A stretch of 64,000 bases of DNA from Xanthomonas hyacinthi (GTDB lineage Bacteria > Pseudomonadota > Gammaproteobacteria > Xanthomonadales > Xanthomonadaceae), in the NCBI RefSeq assembly GCF_009769165.1, contig NZ_CP043476.1:4037001-4101000 (forward strand), read 5' to 3'. Below the pieces are notes generated by a model. That model made no database searches. It was not told the origin of the DNA and saw only the letters and a list, made by a program, of their open reading frames with translations. The translations under genes and the position numbers were made by a program. Below, in pieces: positions 57,982-64,000 of this stretch (its first letter is position 1; each line of letters begins with the position of its first letter).

Positions 57982-59427
57982 TCAGTTCATGTAGGCGGCC
58001 TGCTGGCCGAGCATGTCGATCACCTGCTGCGGCAGGTTCGAGCGCAACTGACGCTCCAGTTGTTCAAGGTGATTGGCCACGGCGCGGAACGAGCCGACCT
58101 TCTGGTAGAGCAGGTTCTTCTCCTGCGACAGCTGCAGCAGCATGGCCTGCGCCCGCTGGCGGACTTCCTGCGCCCGTTCCCGCTGGATCTGGTCGAGCTG
58201 GAAGTCCTTGTCCAGCGCTGCCATGCCAACGCGCAAGTTGCGTTCGAGGAACACGTACGCGTAATCGGCGGCGATGACGTCGCGGTACTGCCCGATCAGG
58301 CTGTCGGTCAGGCCGGAGCCGGGAATCGTCGAACCGATCGACAGCATCTTGTAGACCGGCTCGCTGACCTGGTTGACGAAGCCGACCTCGGGTGAGGGGT
58401 TCGGGATCGGTGTGCGCGAGGCGATCTTGTCGGCGATCGAGCGCATCATCGTCTCGACCCGCTGGGTGAACGGCACGTGCTGGTAGCCGGTGTCGATCGT
58501 CACCTGGTCGCAGTCGCTGTAGTTGTTGCACTTGAGCAGGTGCTGGACGACGTTACTGCCGGAGGCCGCCTGGCCGTAGAGCAGCTGGCTGATCGAGGTC
58601 AGTGTCGGCGCCATCGGCGTCGGGTCGCGATTGTCCTCTTCCGGGTAGTAGATGACTGTGCCGACGAGGCTCATGATCAGTTCGCGCTCGGCGTCGTCCA
58701 GGTAGGACCCGGCGTGCTGCAGCGCCTTCCACGTGAGGTTTCCAACGAACGGGGCCTTGTTGCGGATGGCGGCATCGGTGGAGGCGCGGGCGCTGGACAG
58801 GATGCTCGCGCGGTTGCTGCCGCAACGCCGGCGGGCGGCGTCGCGATCGCTTTCCAAGCCCATCTCGATGGCTAGATCCGCGCAGGTTTCCTGGGTACTG
58901 AACCCCACCGATTCGGCCGCGGTGCTGACGATGGCCTTGGCGGTCTCGCAGGAGTTGATGCGGGCGTTGTTGATCCAGGTTTCCAGGCCCTTGGCCCATT
59001 TGCTCAGACCCCCAAGCAATGGCGAGACCACTTCCAGTGCGAGCTGGAAGGCGATGCCGGGCAGGGCGGCGGTGATGTTGCGCAGCATGTTCTTGAACTC
59101 CTCGGCCGAGATGTGGGAGAAGGAGCCGCCGAACACGTCGATGCCGCCGCAGCCGGCTTTCGCGCTGGGGAACTGGATGGCCGCCAGCTGATAGACCTTG
59201 TTCGGCGAGCGCATGATCAGGCTGCCGCCGGTGTAGGTGTTGTAGGCCTGCCCACGGAACGCGCCGGGGGCGGTGTAGTTCCCGATCGCCCCCAGTTCGT
59301 CGAACATCGCATTGACCTCGCTGTTCAGATCGCCGGCACGTACCTGCAACGGCAGGGCGAGCGCGAACAGGCACAGCGCGGTGCCGATGGCGATCAGGAG
59401 TTGGCGAACGATGGCGGGCAGGGGCAT
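57982..59427 (-). CDS. traH: F-type conjugation protein TraH
   Basis: The 481-residue exported protein is the TraH component of F-like pilus assembly. A signal peptide (LLIAIGTALCLFALALPLQV, cleaved near VRA) is followed by the family regions GDLNSEVNAMFDELGAIGNY, GGCGGIDVFGG-type Cys motif (KAGCGGIDVFGGSFSHISAE) and KNMLRNITAALPGIAFQLAL. Paired Cys residues (NSCETA, QETCADLA, RRRCGSN, KCNNYSDCDQ) suggest disulfides, for which TraF is the usual helper. The C-terminus is a coiled coil (AQAMLLQLSQEKNLLYQKVG). It follows traF by 15 bases and would normally precede traG. Confidence 0.9.
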   Translation of the reverse strand: MPLPAIVRQLLIAIGTALCLFALALPLQVRAGDLNSEVNAMFDELGAIGNYTAPGAFRGQAYNTYTGGSLIMRSPNKVYQLAAIQFPSAKAGCGGIDVFGGSFSHISAEEFKNMLRNITAALPGIAFQLALEVVSPLLGGLSKWAKGLETWINNARINSCETAKAIVSTAAESVGFSTQETCADLAIEMGLESDRDAARRRCGSNRASILSSARASTDAAIRNKAPFVGNLTWKALQHAGSYLDDAERELIMSLVGTVIYYPEEDNRDPTPMAPTLTSISQLLYGQAASGSNVVQHLLKCNNYSDCDQVTIDTGYQHVPFTQRVETMMRSIADKIASRTPIPNPSPEVGFVNQVSEPVYKMLSIGSTIPGSGLTDSLIGQYRDVIAADYAYVFLERNLRVGMAALDKDFQLDQIQRERAQEVRQRAQAMLLQLSQEKNLLYQKVGSFRAVANHLEQLERQLRSNLPQQVIDMLGQQAAYMN

Positions 59428-59442
59428 GGCACGCTCCTTGGG

Positions 59443-60250
59443 TCATTGCAGACGGGTGACTTGGCGCAGGCCCGGCAGCATCCGTTCGCTGTCGGGTGAG
59501 GCCAGGGTGGCGATGCGTTCGAGCAGTTCGGCTTCGGACAGCACGCCGAAGCCGATCGGGGTGATCCGGCCGCTGTAGGGCTGGGCGAGGAACACGGCCG
59601 GCACCTGGTCGACGTACAGAGTGGTGGCGATGCCGTTGTCGTGCCGCGCGTTCGGGAAGCCGGGCATCGGCCCGCCATCGACGCTGATCGCCAACACCTG
59701 CAACCCGTAGCGGGTTTGGAAGGCTTCCAGCGTCGGCGCGAAGGCATGGCAGTACGGGCAGTCGCTGCGGAAGAAGAACAGCAGCACGTGGTCGCGCCCC
59801 AGCTCGGTCACCGTATGGCTGCGCTCGGCGTTTTGCTGCTGCTCGTAGACCTCCAGCGCCCGGGCGTTGACCGGGCGGCCTTGCAGGGTCGGATCGAGGT
59901 TCGGATGGGTCCAGGCGACGCGCTGGGCGACGTCGGCGAAGTACGAGGCTCGCTCGATCACTTGTGCCTCCAGCTCCATATAGCGACGCACGTTGACCTC
60001 GGTGGGTCGCATGATCGCAATGTTGCGGGTGTCCTCGACCGCCTTTTGCAGGCGCTGGAAGTCGCGCAGCACGACCGATTCTGTCGAAGGCGTGGCCTTC
60101 GGAGGCTCGGCTTGCGGTGCTTCGGGTTCCGGTGCCGGATCCTCGTAGAAGTGCCAGCCCCGCCACCAAAGATTGCGCAACGGCGGACATCGGCGCCAGC
60201 GCCAGCGCCAGCGCGGCGACAAGCAGCCATCGAAGCCGACGCGGGCTCAT
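59443..60250 (-). pseudogene. traF: F-type conjugation protein TraF with a one-base insertion
   Basis: The true start is ATG at 60250, overlapping the upstream stop by four bases, and gives a signal peptide (MSPRRLRWLLVAALALALAP, MSAVAQ). A TTT at 60168-60170 (AAA on the plus strand) shifts the frame; with TT the text reads AQSWWRGWHFYEDPAPEPEA and continues as normal TraF. The later part holds the thioredoxin-like region with the active-site pair in FFFRSDCPYCHAFAP. The length 808 is one more than a multiple of three. As written the exported protein cannot be made, except from internal starts lacking a signal. Confidence 0.88.
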
Positions 60251-60624
60251 GGCCGGATCTCCAGCGATTTCGGCGGCGAGCCGTCGAGGCAGTAGTTGAT
60301 GCCGAATTCGATGGTCTGCCGTTGTGGCTGGGCAGCGCCGGGCAACAGGACGCCGTCCTGCCAGAAGGTGACGTTGAGCCGGCCGCAACCGGGCTGGATG
60401 TAGCGATGTGCCGTGGTGACATCGATGAAGATCGGGCTGCCGGACTGGAACCGGCGGCCGATCGCCTCGGCCAGCTCACCGCTGAGGCGACCATGGGCTT
60501 GTCCATCCGGGGCGCGCAGCGCCGCCAGCAGCAATGGGCGGGCGTCGGGAACCGGCACGCGTTCGGCGGCGCCGGCCGACGCCAGTCCCAGCAGCACGCT
60601 TCCGGCGAGTCCGGACAGGATCAT
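60247..60624 (-). CDS. Small exported protein between traN and traF
   Basis: The 125-residue product has a signal peptide (MILSGLAGSVLLGLASAGAA) and a mature domain with two Cys residues (YIQPGCGRLNVTFWQDGVLL and FGINYCLDGSPPKSLEI) likely forming a disulfide. I chose ATG at 60624, which overlaps the traN stop by four bases and has AGGGG eight bases upstream; ATG at 60630 is the alternative. Its place between traN and traF suggests a periplasmic accessory of the F-type system. I do not recognise its family with confidence. Confidence 0.75.
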   Translation of the reverse strand: MILSGLAGSVLLGLASAGAAERVPVPDARPLLLAALRAPDGQAHGRLSGELAEAIGRRFQSGSPIFIDVTTAHRYIQPGCGRLNVTFWQDGVLLPGAAQPQRQTIEFGINYCLDGSPPKSLEIRP

Positions 60625-60932
60625 TGGCATTGCCCCTGGCCGTAGTAGCAATTCGCGATCTGGCCAGCATTGGCGTCGCGGATCGCCTCGACATTCGGGA
60701 GCGTCGGCACGATCGAGGCATAGAACTCGCTCAGGTCCATCGCCGCGAAGTTCATCGCCTGCAACTGGGCGATGGTGAACCCGGAGCAATCCGGTGCCTT
60801 CGCTTCGCCCCAGCCCTTGCCGAACTGCTGGCGGCCCTGCTTGTTGATGATCCGCGCCAGCACGCTGTTGAAGCAGCACTTGCCCGTGGTGCGCTCGATG
60901 CAGGACACGCAGTGGCCGAGCACGCGGATGCA
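60621..60932 (-). pseudogene. traN: TraN mating-pair stabilisation protein, 3' remnant
   Basis: The frame encodes [20 protein letters not shown], then [40 protein letters not shown] and [13 protein letters not shown]. The [20 protein letters not shown] and F..MDLSEFY segments mark the Cys-rich C-terminal end of TraN, an outer-membrane adhesin of F-type systems that is normally 600 or more residues. Only about 104 residues remain; a stop codon occurs at 60942-60944 and the sequence beyond is not TraN-like. The island therefore ends abruptly by deletion or recombination here. Confidence 0.85.
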
Positions 60933-61296
60933 CGACGAGCTTCACTACCGACGCCGAGCATGCGGCGGCCGCCGCGCGCTGAGCGCCGGCGTCTGGCTGG
61001 CGAAAACCGGGCGTGCGAACGCCGGGCATAGCCGGTCTAAGGTCGCCGGACCAGGGTCCAGGTCCACCAGGTCCAGGTCCCGGCGCGCGACGCCGATCGC
61101 GCATGCCATGCGCGCATGGCGTCCCGCGGCTGCGCGGCGCGCCTGTCCAGCCAGGGCCTTGCGGCTAGGCCCCCGCGCTGCCATACTTTCCGGCTTCCTG
61201 CGCCCGTCGTGGCGGGATTCCTTGCCCCACCGCACCCGTCCCGGGCCTGGCGGGGGGCTGTCCGGCCCTCGGGCCACATCCGAAAGGTATAACCAC
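60933..61296. other. Gene-free island-chromosome junction and rpsF leader region
   Basis: No convincing gene is visible in these 364 bases. The island sequence ends between about 60933 and 60944, where the traN frame is lost. At 61051-61080 there is a short tandem of CCAGGTCCA-type units. The last part (about 61240-61296) is the leader of the ribosomal-protein operon. No direct repeat of the region next to the integrase was recognised, so no attachment site can be proposed. Confidence 0.5.
61240..61296 (+). promoter_or_regulatory. Possible S6:S18 autoregulatory leader of rpsF
   Basis: The leader has a G/C-rich inverted element (GTCCGGCCCTCGGGCCAC) followed by ATCCGAAAGG just before the rpsF start. 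Many bacterial rpsF leaders carry a structured S6:S18-binding motif with an exposed CCG; the CCGAAAGG here would suit it. This is an inference without a folded model. Confidence 0.25.
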
Positions 61297-61731
61297 ATGA
61301 GTCGTCATTACGAAATCGTGTTCCTGGTCCATCCGGACCAGAGCGAGCAGGTCCCGGCCATGATCGAGCGCTACAAGTCGCTGGTCGAGAACGGCAGCGG
61401 CACCATCCACCGCCTGGAAGACTGGGGTCGCCGCCAGCTGGCGTACCCGATCCAGAACCTAGTGAAGGCGCATTACGTCATGCTCAACATCGAAGTGGAC
61501 CAGGCCATCCTCGCCGAGCTGGTCGAGAGCTTCCGCTTCAACGACGCGGTGCTGCGCCACCTGGTGATCAAGCGCGACGGCCCGGATACCGAGCAGTCGC
61601 TGATCATGAAGAGCAAGGACGAGAAGGGCGACAAGCCCGAGCGTAGCGAGCGCCGTCGCCGCGACGACGAGGAAGGCGATGCGCCTGCCGCCGCCACCGA
61701 AACCGACGGCGACGCCGCCGAAGCCGCCTAA
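61297..61731 (+). CDS. rpsF: Ribosomal protein S6
   Basis: The 144-residue protein is a component of the small-subunit platform and binds S18. It begins [20 protein letters not shown] and includes [20 protein letters not shown] and [20 protein letters not shown], the standard S6 core. The C-terminal 45 residues are an acidic and basic tail ([20 protein letters not shown]) ending in Ala and Glu residues, longer than the tail of E. coli S6, where RimK adds glutamates. It starts the rpsF-rpsR-rplI cluster; rpsR follows after 11 bases. Confidence 0.98.
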   Translation: MSRHYEIVFLVHPDQSEQVPAMIERYKSLVENGSGTIHRLEDWGRRQLAYPIQNLVKAHYVMLNIEVDQAILAELVESFRFNDAVLRHLVIKRDGPDTEQSLIMKSKDEKGDKPERSERRRRDDEEGDAPAAATETDGDAAEAA

Positions 61732-61742
61732 GGAGCACTGCC

Positions 61743-61973
61743 ATGTCCAAGTTCTTCCGTCGCCGCAAGTTCTGCAAGTTCACCGCCGAGGGCGTCAAGG
61801 AGATCGACTACAAGGATCTCAACACCCTGCGCCAGTACCTCACCGAGAACGGCAAGATCGTGCCGAGCCGCGTGACCGGCACCAAGTCCAAGTACCAGCG
61901 GCAGCTGGCCACGGCGGTCAAGCGCTCGCGGTTCCTGGCGCTGATCCCGTACACGGACAACCACGATATTTGA
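61743..61973 (+). CDS. rpsR: Ribosomal protein S18
   Basis: The 76-residue basic protein matches S18 throughout ([40 protein letters not shown] and [20 protein letters not shown]). It pairs with S6 on the 30S platform. The single Cys at residue 11 lies in the usual region of the zinc-type or non-zinc S18 forms and alone cannot bind zinc. A ribosome site (AAGGAG) precedes the ATG. Unlike the enteric order, no priB lies between rpsF and rpsR. Confidence 0.98.
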   Translation: MSKFFRRRKFCKFTAEGVKEIDYKDLNTLRQYLTENGKIVPSRVTGTKSKYQRQLATAVKRSRFLALIPYTDNHDI

Positions 61974-61984
61974 TGTGATGGCGT

Positions 61985-62044
61985 CGGAAGCGCCCGCAGA
62001 TCTGTGCGGGTCCTTCCGCAACAGCCCGCACCTCCAGGTGCGGG
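61985..62044 (+). terminator. Two hairpins between rpsR and rplI
   Basis: The first hairpin pairs CGGAAG (61985-61990) and CCCGCA (61993-61998) with TGCGGG (62005-62010) and CTTCCG (62013-62018). The second is CCCGCACCT-CC-AGGTGCGGG at 62025-62044. Only a TTACTC follows, so they may attenuate rather than fully stop transcription into rplI. Confidence 0.55.
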
Positions 62045-62098
62045 TTACTCAATGGAAGTCTGGCGATTGAAGAGTGCGGTGTTGGTTGGGGATTTTGC

Positions 62099-62128
62099 GA
62101 TTCCCGATTCCCGATTCCCGATTCCCGG
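62099..62128. repeat. Tandem GATTCCC repeat (dispersed family)
   Basis: Four tandem GATTCCC units are followed by GG, in the gap between rpsR and rplI. It is a half-element of the GGGAATC family seen elsewhere in the window; no inverted partner arm is present nearby. Confidence 0.85.
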
Positions 62129-62198
62129 CTTCTCCTATTCGGACAGCAAACGTTGCGGGCGCCTGAAGGCGCTCGCTAACGAATAACGGAGCAACACC

Positions 62199-62648
62199 AT
62201 GCAACTGATTCTTCTGCAGAAAGTGACCAACCTGGGCGGTCTCGGCGACAAGGTCGAGGTCAAGCCGGGCTATGGCCGCAACTACCTGGTGCCGCAGGGC
62301 AAGGCCGTGCCGGCCACCGCCGCCAACGTCGCCGAGTTCGAAGCCAAGCGCGCCGAATACGAAGCCAAGGCGCAGTCGATCCACGCCGACGCCGAGGCCC
62401 GTGCGGCCAAGCTGGAAGGCGCCAGCGTCACCGTCAAGGCCAACGCTTCGACCGAAGGCAAGCTGTACGGCTCGGTCGGCCCGCGCGACATCGCCGAGGC
62501 GTTCACCGCCGCCGGCCTGCCGCTGGAAAAGGGCGAAGTGGTGCTGGGCGAAGGCGCGTTCCGCAACATCGGCGAGTACGAGGTGCTGGTGCGCCTGCAC
62601 GCCGACGTCGAGACCACGGTCAAGGTCGTGGTCGAAGCCGACGCCTGA
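62199..62648 (+). CDS. rplI: Ribosomal protein L9
   Basis: The 149-residue protein binds 23S rRNA at the base of the L1 stalk. It starts [20 protein letters not shown], with the signature [20 protein letters not shown], a connecting helix ([20 protein letters not shown]) and a C-terminal domain ([20 protein letters not shown]). The length and both domains are normal. A strong terminator follows. A dispersed repeat and hairpins separate it from rpsR, so it may also have its own promoter. Confidence 0.98.
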   Translation: MQLILLQKVTNLGGLGDKVEVKPGYGRNYLVPQGKAVPATAANVAEFEAKRAEYEAKAQSIHADAEARAAKLEGASVTVKANASTEGKLYGSVGPRDIAEAFTAAGLPLEKGEVVLGEGAFRNIGEYEVLVRLHADVETTVKVVVEADA

Positions 62649-62669
62649 TCCACGGCGTCCATGCTGCAC

Positions 62670-62703
62670 CGAAACGGGCGCCGCAAGGTGCCCGTTTCGT
62701 TTG
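62670..62703 (+). terminator. Rho-independent terminator after rplI
   Basis: The stem CGAAACGGGC / GCCCGTTTCG, extended by GCC/GGT around a GCAA loop, ends in TTT. It lies 22 bases after the rplI stop and closes the ribosomal-protein cluster. Confidence 0.85.
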
Positions 62704-62875
62704 CGGCCTCCGGCCCCGGCGCCCGCTGAGGCCGTTATACTCACCGGTTCGTGCCTGTTTCCTGTCCGGCGATCGTAGTCGTATCAAGGGTTTGGAAGCG
62801 GGACTTCACCTGGATATTCACTAGCGGCAGCGCGTGCCGGCCTGCCGGCCGCGCCTGCCATGGATTGCCTGCCCC

Positions 62876-64000
62876 ATGCGCCTGTCGACCATCAAGCTGT
62901 CCGGCTTCAAGTCCTTCGTCGATCCGACCACGCTGCACCTGCCGACCAACATGACCGGCATCGTCGGTCCGAACGGCTGCGGCAAGTCGAACATCATCGA
63001 CGCGGTGCGCTGGGTGATGGGCGAAAGCTCGGCCAGCCGCCTGCGCGGCGACTCGCTGACCGACGTGATCTTCTCCGGCTCCTCGGCGCGCAAGCCGGTG
63101 TCGCAGGCCACGGTGGAGCTGATCTTCGACAACGCCGACCACACCATCTCCGGCGAGTACGCCGCGTTCAATGAGATCTCGGTCAAGCGCCAGGTCAGCC
63201 GCGACGGCAGCAGCAGCTACTATCTCAACGGCACCAAGTGCCGGCGCCGCGACATCACCGACCTGTTCCTGGGCACCGGCCTGGGCCCGCGCAGCTACTC
63301 GATCATCGAGCAGGGCATGATCAGCCAGATCATCGAGGCGCGCCCGGAAGACCTGCGCGTATACCTGGAAGAGGCCGCCGGCATCTCCAAGTACAAGGAG
63401 CGGCGCAAGGAGACCGAGACTCGCATCCGCCATACCCGCGAGAACCTGGAACGCCTGGGCGACCTGCGCGAGGAGATCGGCAAGCAGCTCGAGCACCTCA
63501 AGCGCCAGGCGCGCCAGGCCGAGCAGTACCAGGCGCTGCAGGAAGAGCGCCGGGTCAAGGACGCGCAGTGGAAGGCGCTGGAATACCGTGGTCTGGACGG
63601 GCGCCTGCAAGGCCTGCGCGAGGCGCTGGGCCAGGAAGAGACGCGCCTGCAGCAGTTCATCGCCGAGCAGCGCGACGCCGAGGCGCGGATCGAGACCGGC
63701 CGCGTGCGCCGCGAGGAAGCCGCCGACGCCTTGAGCAAGGCGCAGGCCGAGGTCTACCAGGTCGGCAGCACGCTGGCGCGCATCGAGCAGCAGATCCAGC
63801 ACCAGCGCGACCTGTCGCAGCGCCTGCACAAGGCGCGCGACGAAGCGCAGCTGGCGCTGGCCGAACTCGGCCAGCACATCAGCGGCGACGAGGCCAAGCT
63901 GGCGCTGCTGCGCGAATCGGTGGACATCGCCGGGCCGCAGCTGGAGCAGTTGCAGGAAGACAACGACTACAAGCAGGAAGCGCTGCGCGAGGCCGAGACC
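62876..64000 (+). CDS. smc: Chromosome segregation ATPase SMC, N-terminal part (runs off the window)
   Basis: The 375 visible residues begin MRLSTIKLSGFKSFVDPTTL, with Walker A in GIVGPNGCGKSNIIDAVRWV at about residues 28-47 and MGESSASRLRGDSLTDVIFS after it. The conserved QGMISQIIEARPEDLRVYLE then EAAGISKYKERRKET leads into the long coiled coil (ENLERLGDLREEIGKQLEHL onward) that reaches the window edge. SMC forms condensin with ScpAB. Some gammaproteobacteria use MukB instead; this lineage uses SMC. The rest of the protein (family length about 1160-1200) is outside the window. Confidence 0.96.
   Translation, partial: MRLSTIKLSGFKSFVDPTTLHLPTNMTGIVGPNGCGKSNIIDAVRWVMGESSASRLRGDSLTDVIFSGSSARKPVSQATVELIFDNADHTISGEYAAFNEISVKRQVSRDGSSSYYLNGTKCRRRDITDLFLGTGLGPRSYSIIEQGMISQIIEARPEDLRVYLEEAAGISKYKERRKETETRIRHTRENLERLGDLREEIGKQLEHLKRQARQAEQYQALQEERRVKDAQWKALEYRGLDGRLQGLREALGQEETRLQQFIAEQRDAEARIETGRVRREEAADALSKAQAEVYQVGSTLARIEQQIQHQRDLSQRLHKARDEAQLALAELGQHISGDEAKLALLRESVDIAGPQLEQLQEDNDYKQEALREAET

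Noticed and set aside
60251..60388. An upstream continuation of the minus-strand frame through traF
   Set aside because: The frame overlaps the small exported gene; the ATGA overlap at 60247-60250 fixes the traF start.

Overview
The window is high-GC, gene-dense gammaproteobacterial chromosome that looks like Xanthomonas or a very close Xanthomonadaceae relative. The evidence is a methionine synthase split into two genes, a complete-looking tryptophan-to-quinolinate gene set (kmo, kynU, 3-hydroxyanthranilate dioxygenase), a YtrA-type GntR operon, a SahR-type regulator, and many copies of a dispersed GGGAATCGGGAAT-type repeat. This assignment is inference from gene content; no 16S or tRNA gene is present.

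Layout. 1-6001: the end of fumC, a repeat-bearing gap, then a minus-strand envelope operon (small secreted protein, YtrA-like regulator, ABC ATPase, ABC permease, beta-helical GSGD-repeat protein, two lipoproteins) read from a promoter carrying a GGTG-N16-CACC palindrome. 6084-12588: glutathione peroxidase, an FKBP isomerase with two dimerisation domains, ugd, slyX, a DUF2058 gene, an OafA-type acyltransferase and a frameshifted barrel-protein remnant. 12776-17802: sahR-metH1-metH2 behind a 30-bp palindrome, with dispersed repeats translated inside two of the proteins. 17899-32590: acyl-CoA dehydrogenase, a TetR-controlled RND efflux pair, the giant NAD-glutamate dehydrogenase, NAD kinase, a 5'-nucleotidase and a spermidine-synthase-like protein. 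32726-35551: a decayed arsenic cluster (acr3, arsC and arsR all broken) next to an apparently intact MarR regulator and an ArsN1-like acetyltransferase. 35678-47933: housekeeping genes, including sbcB, the kynurenine cluster, carbonic anhydrase, asnS and an IscA-type protein.

47934 to about 60932 is an accessory island: a frameshifted P4-type integrase and the remains of an F-type conjugation system (traN 3' end, a small periplasmic protein, traF with a one-base insertion, traH, traG). Between traH and traG, which are normally adjacent, sits a cargo block: a Fic protein, a rearranged repeat/fic fragment, an IS4-type transposase remnant, a divergent LysR/MFS pair and a DUF1778-GNAT toxin-antitoxin pair. 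61297-64000 returns to core chromosome with rpsF-rpsR-rplI and the start of smc.

The most notable signals are the dispersed repeats read in frame inside MetH and at the end of SahR, the two regulator-palindrome pairs, the arsenic cluster decay beside a surviving resistance gene, and the cargo block in a dying conjugative element.
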